The notes under the pieces are model-generated. The model was given only the letters and a program-made list of their open reading frames with translations. It was not told the DNA's origin and made no database searches. Of a DNA stretch of 7,034 bases, positions 1 to 5,934 are shown piece by piece. The DNA lies in contig JANYAA010000423.1 of the NCBI GenBank assembly GCA_025355255.1, forward strand, positions 1 to 7,034, written 5' to 3'. The DNA is from Chloroflexota bacterium (GTDB lineage: Bacteria; Chloroflexota; Limnocylindria; Limnocylindrales; CSP1-4). The translations under genes were made by a program, and so were the position numbers. Numbering within the stretch: the first letter of the stretch is position 1; each line of letters starts with the position of its first letter.

Positions 1-717
1 GTCAGCGTCCGCCGCGCAGCCACCCCGCGCCATGGCACCGCCGACGAGGTGGAGCTGCTGATCAACGGGCTCCTCGCGCTGGACGGCCGCAGACTCGACG
101 AGGTGGATCGGGTCGCCATCGCCTCAGTTGTGCCGATCGCCACGCTCGCGCTTGAGGCCGCCGCCGCGCGCCGCGGCATCCCCACGATCACCGCCAACGC
201 CACCACGGTGCCCATCGGCTGCCGGGTGGACCACCCGGCCGAGGTTGGCGCAGACCGCCTGGTCAACACCCTCGCCGCCGGGCGGCTGTACGGCACGCCC
301 GCCATCGTCGTGGACTTCGGCACGGCCACCACGTTTGACTGCGTTGCGCCCGACGGCGCGTATGTCGGCGGCGCCATCGCCCCCGGGCTGGAGCTTGGCC
401 TCGAGGCGCTCGCGACCGAGACTGCGAAGCTGCCCCGCGTGGAGCTCAAGGCCCCAACGCACGCCATCGGCACCAACACCGTCAGCGCCATACAGTCGGG
501 TGCCGTGCTGGGCTATCAGGCGCTCGCCACCGGGCTGCTTGCGCGGATCCGCGCCGAGCTTGCCGCGGCCGAACACGTGGCTCCCGCCACGATAAAGACG
601 GTGCTCACGGGCGGGCTGTCCGCCGCGCCCTGGGCGCGCGGGATCGAGGGCGTTGACGTCGTGGACCCTGACCTGACGCTCAAGGGGCTGGCGATCCTGG
701 CAGAGGCCACGCTGTGA
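1..717 (+). CDS. coaX: Type III pantothenate kinase, 5'-truncated by window edge
   Basis: Cytoplasmic kinase that phosphorylates pantothenate with ATP to 4'-phosphopantothenate, the first committed step of CoA synthesis. The frame is open from base 1 and gives 238 residues. The family is usually about 255-260 residues, so roughly 20-25 N-terminal residues, including the DxGNTN phosphate-binding motif, lie outside the window. Visible landmarks are the RxATPRHGTADE segment (residues 5-16), IASVVP, VGADRLVNTLAA (GADR at 83-86, containing a conserved Asp), VVDFGTATTFD (about 103-113), GGAIAPGLELG, IGTNTVSAIQSGAVLGY and the C-terminal VLTGGLS / DPDLTLKGL motifs. A GTG at 49 could be called as a start, but the family-like residues encoded upstream of it argue against that. 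Type III kinases are known as a family to be insensitive to CoA feedback and to need a monovalent cation. The stop overlaps the coaBC start (GTGA, 714-717), so the two genes are probably translationally coupled. Confidence 0.95.
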   Translation, partial: VSVRRAATPRHGTADEVELLINGLLALDGRRLDEVDRVAIASVVPIATLALEAAAARRGIPTITANATTVPIGCRVDHPAEVGADRLVNTLAAGRLYGTPAIVVDFGTATTFDCVAPDGAYVGGAIAPGLELGLEALATETAKLPRVELKAPTHAIGTNTVSAIQSGAVLGYQALATGLLARIRAELAAAEHVAPATIKTVLTGGLSAAPWARGIEGVDVVDPDLTLKGLAILAEATL

Positions 718-2054
718 GCGCCACCGAGGCCGCACGGCGGCTTGAGGGCCGCCTCGTCGCGTTGGGCGTGTGCGGGTCCGTGGCCGCGTACAAGTCCATT
801 GAGCTCGTTCGTCTGCTTCGCGCAGAGGGCGCGGAGGTCGTCGTGCTGATGACGAAGGCTGCCACTGCCTTCGCGGGCACGCTGGCGTTCCAGGCGCTGA
901 GTGGCCACGCGGTGGAGACCGACGTGCTGGGGCTGCTGCCCGACAACCGCATCGGCCATATCGTCGTGGCGGATACGGCGGACGTCATCGTGGTAGCTCC
1001 GGCGACGGCCCGCTGGCTGGGCGCCATGGCCAACGGCATCGCAGACGATCCCTTGACCGCCGCCTGTCTCGCCAGCACCGCACCGGTGGTGTTTGCCCCG
1101 GCGATGGACGGCGACATGTGGACCCACCCGGCCACGCGCGCCAACGTGGCCCGGCTGCGGGACGTCTTCGGCTATGCCCTGGTGCCGCCGGAGACGGGGT
1201 CGCTGGCGTCTGGCCAGTCTGGCATCGGCCGGCTGGCGGAGCTGCCCACCATCGTGGATGCCGTGGTTGCGGCCGCGGGCGACAGGCCCGTCCGTCGACC
1301 TGACGCGCTGGACCGCCCGCCGCGCACTGCGGCCCCTCGCGACCCTGACCTCGCCGGCCGCCACATCGTGGTCAGCGCGGGAGGCACGGCCGAGCCCATC
1401 GACCCGGTCCGCTTCATCGGCAACCGCAGCACCGGCAAGATGGGCGTGGCGATCGCGGAGGCGGCGCTCGCCCGCGGCGCGCGCGTGACGATCGTCGCTG
1501 GACGCGTGGAGGTGCCGCTGCCGGCCGAGGCCAACGTCATCCACGCGGAAACCACCGCCCAGATGCGCGAGGCGGTGCTGGCCGCCACGTTCGAGGACCA
1601 CGCCGACGCCTTGGTCATGGCCGCGGCCGTGGCCGACTTCCGCCCGCGCCAGACCGCCGATCACAAGCTTGTCCGCGGGGGATCGCTCACGTTGGAGCTT
1701 GAGTCCACCGAAGACATCTTGGCCGAAGTGGGCCGACGCGCAGCCGAAACCGCTGGCCAGAGCAAGCCCGTGATTGTTGGCTTTGCGGCCGAGACCGGCT
1801 CGCTTGACCGAGCGCCCGACAAGCTCCGGCGCAAGGGCGCTGATTTCCTTGTCGCCAACGATGTGAGCGAACCTGGCTCAGGCTTTGGGACCGACACCAA
1901 CCGCGTCGTCATCCTCGCGGCCGACGGCACGCGCGACGACCTGCCGCTGCTCACAAAGCGTGAAGTGGCCGAGCGCCTGCTGGACCGTCTCGCGGGGTCG
2001 TTGGACGCTCGCGACGCACGGGCGCACACTGTGCCCCCACGCACGGAGTCCTGA
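714..2054 (+). CDS. coaBC: Bifunctional phosphopantothenoylcysteine decarboxylase / phosphopantothenate-cysteine ligase
   Basis: A 446-residue flavoprotein that joins 4'-phosphopantothenate to cysteine using CTP (CoaB) and decarboxylates the product to 4'-phosphopantetheine (CoaC, FMN). The CoaC domain, about 12-185, shows GVCGSVAAYK (18-27), the catalytic His82 in GHIVVAD, APATA (95-99) and the PAMDGDMW box (129-136). The linker (about 186-212) is Pro/Arg/Asp-rich. The CoaB domain, about 213-428, shows SAGGTAEPIDPVRFIGNRS (221-239; Asn237 aligns with E. coli Asn210), STGKMG, AAAVADFRP with Lys318 (aligns with Lys289), VIVGFAAET and the ADFLVANDVS nucleotide loop. Two usual CoaC residues differ: the PxMN Asn is Asp132, and the clamp Cys of the ACGD motif is Ser166 (LASGQSGIGR). 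Total length is slightly above the usual ~400. The GTG start at 714 is preceded by AGAGG (702-706, 7-nt gap) inside coaX. The C-terminal ~18 residues look unstructured. The stop shares one base with the panB ATG. Confidence 0.95.
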   Translation: MSATEAARRLEGRLVALGVCGSVAAYKSIELVRLLRAEGAEVVVLMTKAATAFAGTLAFQALSGHAVETDVLGLLPDNRIGHIVVADTADVIVVAPATARWLGAMANGIADDPLTAACLASTAPVVFAPAMDGDMWTHPATRANVARLRDVFGYALVPPETGSLASGQSGIGRLAELPTIVDAVVAAAGDRPVRRPDALDRPPRTAAPRDPDLAGRHIVVSAGGTAEPIDPVRFIGNRSTGKMGVAIAEAALARGARVTIVAGRVEVPLPAEANVIHAETTAQMREAVLAATFEDHADALVMAAAVADFRPRQTADHKLVRGGSLTLELESTEDILAEVGRRAAETAGQSKPVIVGFAAETGSLDRAPDKLRRKGADFLVANDVSEPGSGFGTDTNRVVILAADGTRDDLPLLTKREVAERLLDRLAGSLDARDARAHTVPPRTES

Positions 2055-2986
2055 TGAGCGCCCAAAGCGAAGCGGTCCGCCGCCTGTCCGTTCTCGACAT
2101 CGCCAAGCTGTATGCCGACGGCGTCCGCATCGCCACAATCACGGCCTATGACTATCCCACGGCTGGGCTCGTAGATCAGGCGGGCATCCCGCTGATCCTT
2201 GTTGGCGATTCGCTCGCACAGGTGATGCTGGGCTACGACACCACGGTGCGCGTGACGATGGAGGAGATGCTCCACCACGCGAAGGCCGTCGTTCGCGGCG
2301 CCAAGCGCGCGCTCATCGTGGCCGACATGCCGTTCCTCTCGTACACCACGCCCGAGGACGCCGTGGCCAACGCCGGGCGCTTCCTTCGTGAGGCTGGTGT
2401 GCAGGCGGTCAAGATCGAGGGCGGCGTCCGCAGCGCCCGGGTCATCGAGGCGCTGCTCCGCGCCGGCATCCCCGTCATGGGCCACATCGGCTTGACGCCC
2501 CAGGCCATCAACACGCTGGGCAAGGTCCGAGTTCAGGGCAAGAACCGCGAGCAGGCGCGGGCGCTCCTCGCCGACGCGCTGGCCGTCCAGGAGGCGGGCG
2601 CCTTCTCCATCGTGCTGGAGCTGGTCCCCGGACAGCTGGCCCAGGCCATCACGGACCGCCTGCGGATCCCCACCATCGGCATCGGCGCTGGCGCCGGGTG
2701 TTCCGGCCAGATCCAGGTGATCACGGACACGCTGGGTCTTGGCGACTGGGCACCCAAGCACGCTCGCCCGTACGCAGACCTCCACGGCACGATCCTTGAC
2801 GCGATCAGCCGCTACAAGGCAGACGTAGAGGCGGGTGCATTCCCAGCGGCTGCGGAGACCGTGCTGATGGATCCAGCCGTGCTGGACGAGGTGCTGGGCC
2901 GAGGCCATGCTGATCGGGCAGACCGCGCCTTCGGTACCGATGCCGACATCCCGGTTGGCGGCATCCCGCTGGACCGGGACCTCTAG
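2054..2986 (+). CDS. panB: 3-methyl-2-oxobutanoate hydroxymethyltransferase
   Basis: Converts 2-oxoisovalerate plus 5,10-methylenetetrahydrofolate to ketopantoate, the first step of the pantothenate branch. The protein is a Mg-dependent TIM-barrel enzyme in the cytoplasm. The metal and catalytic residues line up with the E. coli enzyme at a constant offset of 7-8: Asp52 and Ser53 (VGDSLAQVMLGY), Asp91 (ADMPF), Lys120 and Glu122 (VKIEGG), His144 (GHIGLTPQ) and Glu189 (ELVP). The glycine loop GIGAGAGCSGQ (209-219) has Ser217 where Asp is common. At 310 residues it is longer than the usual ~265. The excess is a C-terminal tail from about 282 that is rich in Asp, Arg and Gly and looks disordered. 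The ATG at 2054 is preceded by GGAG (2045-2048, 5-nt gap) and overlaps the coaBC stop as TGATG, so the start is well supported and coupled. Confidence 0.96.
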   Translation: MSAQSEAVRRLSVLDIAKLYADGVRIATITAYDYPTAGLVDQAGIPLILVGDSLAQVMLGYDTTVRVTMEEMLHHAKAVVRGAKRALIVADMPFLSYTTPEDAVANAGRFLREAGVQAVKIEGGVRSARVIEALLRAGIPVMGHIGLTPQAINTLGKVRVQGKNREQARALLADALAVQEAGAFSIVLELVPGQLAQAITDRLRIPTIGIGAGAGCSGQIQVITDTLGLGDWAPKHARPYADLHGTILDAISRYKADVEAGAFPAAAETVLMDPAVLDEVLGRGHADRADRAFGTDADIPVGGIPLDRDL

Positions 2987-3004
2987 GCGCCGGCTTCGGC
3001 CGCC
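2986..3004 (+). other. GC-rich hairpin with UUCG tetraloop between panB and panC
   Basis: The 40-nt panB-panC gap opens with CGGC-TTCG-GCCG at 2991-3002, a perfect 4-bp stem closed by a C(UUCG)G tetraloop, which is a well-known extra-stable RNA loop. An alternative register pairs 2986-2992 with 2997-3004 around one bulged C. No T-tract follows, so it is not an intrinsic terminator. It could slow ribosomes, stabilise a processed end or tune PanC translation, but in DNA this GC-rich a short hairpin can also arise by chance. Confidence 0.35.
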
Positions 3005-3026
3005 TCCCGAGACACCGCCAAGCGTC

Positions 3027-3860
3027 ATGCAGGTCGTCACCACTCGAGCGGAGCTTCGGGCCGCACTCGCGTCGGTCCCCCGCCCCGTCGGCTTCATCCC
3101 CACGATGGGCTGGCTGCATGACGGCCACGTCTCGCTGGTTGCACGGGCACGGGCCGAGTGCGCGACCGTCGTGGTCTCCAACTTCGTTAACCCCAAGCAG
3201 TTTGGCGAGGCGGCCGACTTCGAGCGCTATCCGCGCAACGTCGCCCGGGACAACGCCATCTGCGAGGCGGCGGGCGTAGACACCGTGTTCGCCCCCACGG
3301 TGGACGACGTCTACCTGCCGGGCTTCGACACCCGGGTCGCGATGGGCGCGGTTGCGATGCCGTTGGAAGGCGCCGCACGACCTGGACATTTTGACGGCGT
3401 GGCCACGGTCGTCGCGCTGCTGTTCAACCTCGTAGGCGCCGAGCGCGCATACTTCGGGAGCAAGGACTACCAGCAGGTGGCCGTGATCCGGCGGATGGCA
3501 CTGGACCTGGCCATCCCCACCGAGGTGGTCCCCTGCCCAACGGTGCGCGAGGCGGATGGGCTGGCGATGTCGTCACGCAACGTCCGGCTCTCGCCTGCGG
3601 GCCGGGCGGCCGCGCCGGTAGCACACCGCGCGCTGGCGGCCGGGGTGGCGGCCATCGATGCCGGCGAGCGCTCCGCCGATGTGGTGCGCGCGCTCATGAC
3701 CGCTGTGCTGGCGACCGAACCCGCCGCTTTGCCCGAATACGTGTCGGTGGCCCATCCTGACACGCTGGCGGAGCTGGCCCGGATCGATGGGCCAGCGCTG
3801 CTCTCGACGGCGGTCCGCATCGACGGCGTCCGCCTCATCGACAACGAGCTCGCGGGCTAG
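3027..3860 (+). CDS. panC: Pantothenate synthetase (pantoate-beta-alanine ligase)
   Basis: Condenses pantoate with beta-alanine using ATP, through a pantoyl-adenylate, to give pantothenate. It is a cytoplasmic enzyme with an HIGH-type nucleotidyltransferase fold. The 277-residue product matches the usual ~280. Visible motifs are FIPTMGWLHDGH (23-34; His31 and His34 are the HxGH pair), NFVNPKQFG (52-60), DFERYPR (64-70), LEGAARPGHFDGVATVV (113-129), YFGSKDYQQ (142-150; Lys146, Asp147 and Gln149) and the VREADGLAMSSRN box (173-185; Ser182, Ser183 and Arg184 contact ATP). The ATG at 3027 is chosen because VVTTRAEL and the following residues are the normal PanC N-terminus. The frame extends upstream to 2907, but those 40 residues are Arg/Pro-rich, overlap panB and resemble nothing in the family. 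No clear Shine-Dalgarno precedes 3027, so translation may rely on ribosomes arriving from panB. The 3' end overlaps the convergent transporter gene by 26 bp. Confidence 0.95.
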   Translation: MQVVTTRAELRAALASVPRPVGFIPTMGWLHDGHVSLVARARAECATVVVSNFVNPKQFGEAADFERYPRNVARDNAICEAAGVDTVFAPTVDDVYLPGFDTRVAMGAVAMPLEGAARPGHFDGVATVVALLFNLVGAERAYFGSKDYQQVAVIRRMALDLAIPTEVVPCPTVREADGLAMSSRNVRLSPAGRAAAPVAHRALAAGVAAIDAGERSADVVRALMTAVLATEPAALPEYVSVAHPDTLAELARIDGPALLSTAVRIDGVRLIDNELAG

Positions 3861-5103
3861 GCGGACGCAGCGCCGCCCCCCGGACTCGGGGAAACGGCCT
3901 TCCCACAGCGAGCCACACGATGGCCGCGCCGGCGAACCCGGTGGCTGCGGAGTAGGCGAACATCACCGACAGACCGGCGCCGCTGGCGATGAACCCCGCG
4001 GCCAGTGCGCCCACGATGGCGCCAACCGCGTAGGTGGTGCCCACGAACAGCGCCTGGGCCGTAGCGCGCAGGGCCGGCGGCGTTCGATCCGCAACCCATG
4101 CCGTGGTGCCCACGAGGAACAGCGCCACACCCACACCGCCGGTCAGGGTCACCAGCACGGACGCCACGGCGTTCCCGGCCAGCGCCCAGCCAGCCGACCG
4201 CAGGCCAAACGCCACGGCGCCGCCCACCATCAGCGCCCGGACGCCAAACCGGCGCGTGAGCCGCCGAAACAGCAGCATCATGGGCACCTCGACAATGGCG
4301 TTGACCGCCCAGCCGATGCCGATGAGCCCCGCGTCCGCCCCCTGCTCCACGAGGCGCAGCGAAAAGTAGGTCAACCCGCCGCTCGCGGCCGTCCAGGTGA
4401 CGCACGCGCCGAAGAAGTAGAGCGCGAGCGACCGGTCGTTCAGCAGGCGGATGGCGCCCATCGGCCCGATGCCGCTCACCCGTTCTCGCGTGACCGGACG
4501 GCCAAACAGCGCCATGGCGGCGACGCCGGTGAGCACCATGAGCGGCACGAGGATGAGGAACAAGGAGCGGGCGCCGGCCGACGCCACCACCAGGCCCGTG
4601 GCCATGGAGACGCTGATGAAGCCGATGGAGCCGAAGACCCGTGCCTGGCCGAAGCGGTCACGCGCCGCGCCAAGCCGCACAACAACGTGCGCGTCGATCA
4701 TCGCGGGCGTGCCGGCCGTGCCAAGCGCAAACAGCGTGACTCCTGGGAACAGCAGGGCCACCGACGGGCTCCCGGCCAGCAAGACGCCGCTTGCGCCGGC
4801 AACCAAGGACGCCACAAGGAGCAGTGGCCTGACGTCGCCGATGCGGTCCGCCAGCAAACCCCAGGCTGGCGCCGCGACGATCTGGACGAGCGCCGGGATG
4901 GCCGACAGCACGCCGATCACCGCAAGGCTGGCGCCGAGGCCCGAGAAGTAGACCGGGAAGTACGGGCTCCAGGCACCAAGCGCGCCGAAGTAGAGGCCGT
5001 AGCCGATTCCGCCGGTGATGACGACGGCGAGGGCGGTCTGGGCGCCTGGCGCGGGGGCGGTAGCGCTGGCGGGGTTTGCGCTGGCGGGTTTTGCTGGGAG
5101 CAC
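3835..5103 (-). CDS. MFS transporter, LacY/HcaT-like (MFS_1_like) family
   Basis: Predicted 12-helix inner-membrane secondary transporter, probably proton-coupled; the substrate cannot be read from sequence. From the GTG at 5103 the product is 422 residues. A short Ala/Pro-rich tail precedes helix 1 (VVITGGIGYGLYFGALGAW). The MFS motif A after helix 2 is WGLLADRIGDVRPL (about 81-94). FGQARVFGSIGF (about 151-162) is typical of the LacY/3-phenylpropionate permease type. Helix 8 carries NAIVEVPMMLLF, followed by RRFGVRALMVGG and LRSAGWAL, matching the conserved charged-residue and Arg-rich pattern of that family. PPALRATAQALF precedes helix 11. The start is uncertain: an in-frame TTG at 5142 would add 13 residues and overlap the upstream gene by 29 bp. 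I prefer GTG 5103, the commoner start codon, 10 nt after that gene's stop. It is probably cotranscribed with the unknown gene, and its stop lies inside the end of panC. Confidence 0.85.
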   Translation of the reverse strand: MLPAKPASANPASATAPAPGAQTALAVVITGGIGYGLYFGALGAWSPYFPVYFSGLGASLAVIGVLSAIPALVQIVAAPAWGLLADRIGDVRPLLLVASLVAGASGVLLAGSPSVALLFPGVTLFALGTAGTPAMIDAHVVVRLGAARDRFGQARVFGSIGFISVSMATGLVVASAGARSLFLILVPLMVLTGVAAMALFGRPVTRERVSGIGPMGAIRLLNDRSLALYFFGACVTWTAASGGLTYFSLRLVEQGADAGLIGIGWAVNAIVEVPMMLLFRRLTRRFGVRALMVGGAVAFGLRSAGWALAGNAVASVLVTLTGGVGVALFLVGTTAWVADRTPPALRATAQALFVGTTYAVGAIVGALAAGFIASGAGLSVMFAYSAATGFAGAAIVWLAVGRPFPRVRGAALRPPSPRARCR

Positions 5104-5115
5104 GAGCCGCGGCTC
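5104..5115. repeat. 12-bp perfect palindrome at the unknown-gene/transporter junction
   Basis: GAGCCGCGGCTC is fully self-complementary. It sits between the stop of the upstream gene (TGA, 5116-5114 on the minus strand) and the candidate GTG start of the transporter at 5103, overlapping the last two bases of the stop codon. It could be a protein-binding site or a small RNA hairpin affecting reinitiation. It could equally be chance in GC-rich DNA. Confidence 0.3.
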
Positions 5116-5719
5116 AGCCGCGCGGCGCGGTCCGGCGCTCAATCAGCGCGACGGCCTCACGAAGGCGCGTGAGCAGTTCCTCGTCCACGGAATCGGGCTC
5201 AAGATGCGGGCCAAGCCGCTCCATGATGTCCGTGATCAGCCCCAAGAACACCGCAGCGTCCGCAAGAAAGAACTGGGGCTCGTTGTTGTACCGGACCATC
5301 GTGAGCCGGCCTTGCAGCACGCGCCGGTCGTCAACATGAGCGATCTGCGTCCCGAAGTTGTGGCCCTGGATGCCATCGGGGTTGTTCAGAAAGTTCAGGG
5401 CGTTGTCAATCGCAAGCCCGAAACGGGCCCGCCAGGCGACGAGGCGCTCGTAGACCTCGGCCGCGATGCGGACCTCCGCCACCTCCTCGAACACCTCGGG
5501 CGCAACGGTGAGCAGGCCGACGAGCGTGGTGCCTGGCCGCGCGCCCAGCATGACCTGGAGGCTCCGCTCAAGGGTGAACACCTCGGAATCGAAGCGCGGG
5601 CTGGTGATGACGTCCGTCAGCAGGTCCTCAACGTTGTCGAGGGAGCCCGGGTCATTCAGGGCCGTGGCGAGCTGGAGGATCTCCTCCTTGAAGAGGAACT
5701 TCTCCTCGTGGTCAAGCAT
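5114..5719 (-). CDS. Unrecognised 201-residue soluble, mostly helical protein
   Basis: I do not recognise a family. The product is 201 residues, with no signal peptide, no membrane helix, no cysteine, one tryptophan (Trp96) and only two lysines (7 and 11), and it is rich in Glu, Asp, Arg and Leu. The N-terminus (1-20) is an acidic amphipathic stretch. Residues 25-100 alternate acidic helices such as DNVEDLLTDVI and EEVAEVRIAAEVYERL. The centre, LDNVEDLL to about 60, and the segment NALNFLNNPDGIQGHNFGTQ (107-126) contain Asn/Gly-rich turns that look like conserved loops. Residues 150-195 are again helical (FFLADAAVFLGLITDIMERL). Codon use matches the neighbours, and the clean ATG-to-stop frame on the strand of the next gene supports a real gene. 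It precedes the MFS gene directly and is probably cotranscribed. No Shine-Dalgarno is visible, but TGCTACCAT ends 7 nt before the ATG. A regulatory or partner role for the transporter is only a guess from position. Confidence 0.8.
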   Translation of the reverse strand: MLDHEEKFLFKEEILQLATALNDPGSLDNVEDLLTDVITSPRFDSEVFTLERSLQVMLGARPGTTLVGLLTVAPEVFEEVAEVRIAAEVYERLVAWRARFGLAIDNALNFLNNPDGIQGHNFGTQIAHVDDRRVLQGRLTMVRYNNEPQFFLADAAVFLGLITDIMERLGPHLEPDSVDEELLTRLREAVALIERRTAPRG

Positions 5720-5726
5720 GTCGGGG

Positions 5727-5735
5727 ATGGTAGCA
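5727..5735 (-). promoter_or_regulatory. Extended -10-like element for a leaderless transcript of the 201-aa gene
   Basis: On the minus strand TGCTACCAT fits the extended -10 pattern TGnTAnnnT. The hexamer TACCAT (5732-5727) ends 7 nt before the ATG at 5719, which puts the expected transcription start at or next to the A of the ATG. The sequence at the optimal 17-bp spacing is GATGTT, a poor -35 match, which is tolerable with an extended -10. The absence of any Shine-Dalgarno before this ATG fits leaderless initiation. No transcript evidence is available. Confidence 0.4.
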
Positions 5736-5769
5736 GGCGGGCTATGGACAACATCCCGGGGCCGTGCGC

Positions 5770-5784
5770 AGCATCGCCGGTGCT
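5770..5784. repeat. Inverted repeat AGCATC-N3-GGTGCT, copy 1
   Basis: AGCATC-GCC-GGTGCT forms a 6-bp dyad (5 Watson-Crick pairs plus one T/G) around a 3-bp centre. The 12 arm bases are identical to copy 2 at 5842-5856. CGTGC lies just upstream and CAGGGC follows one base after, as in copy 2, where the gaps differ by a few bases. It lies about 38 bp upstream of the -10-like motif of the 201-aa gene, so an operator role is possible. Confidence 0.5.
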
Positions 5785-5841
5785 ACAGGGCAGTAGAAGC
5801 CTGTTCGCCGGTCGCCACCCTTACGCGTTCGCGTGCAATCC

Positions 5842-5856
5842 AGCATCGGAGGTGCT
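5842..5856. repeat. Inverted repeat AGCATC-N3-GGTGCT, copy 2
   Basis: AGCATC-GGA-GGTGCT has the same arms as copy 1, with the first bases of the two copies 72 bp apart. Only the 3-bp centre differs. The surrounding order CGTGC, dyad, CAGGGC, then GGTCGC 17-18 bp later is shared with copy 1, which suggests a diverged direct duplication of a unit of about 60-70 bp, not merely two short matches. Confidence 0.5.
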
Positions 5857-5934
5857 GAGCCAGGGCCCACAATGCGTTGCGTTGGTCGCGCGAGCAGGAA
5901 ATCGGCGAGCCGCGCCGCCCAAGTGCATGCGGTT

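Noticed and set aside
516..1664. A 382-codon minus-strand open frame opposite coaX and coaBC
   Set aside because: Same reasoning: antisense to family-typical coding sequence, Arg/His/Gly-rich, no recognisable motif.
2907..3026. N-terminal extension of panC to an ATG at 2907
   Set aside because: The extra 40 residues overlap panB, are Arg/Pro-rich and do not resemble PanC; the normal N-terminus begins at the ATG at 3027.
1661..3196. A 511-codon minus-strand open frame opposite coaBC, panB and panC
   Set aside because: It spans three well-recognised genes on the other strand and has Arg/Ala/Gly/Asp-rich composition with no domain; high GC removes stop codons from antisense frames.
3878..3891. 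CCCCG-GACT-CGGGG hairpin 17 nt after the panC stop, considered as a terminator
   Set aside because: Only a 5-bp stem with no U-tract on either strand, and it lies inside the transporter coding sequence; chance is sufficient.
3787..5172. A 461-codon plus-strand open frame across the transporter gene
   Set aside because: It is antisense to a clear 12-helix MFS protein and its product is a His/Gln/Arg/Gly-rich low-complexity sequence, typical of a GC-rich shadow frame.
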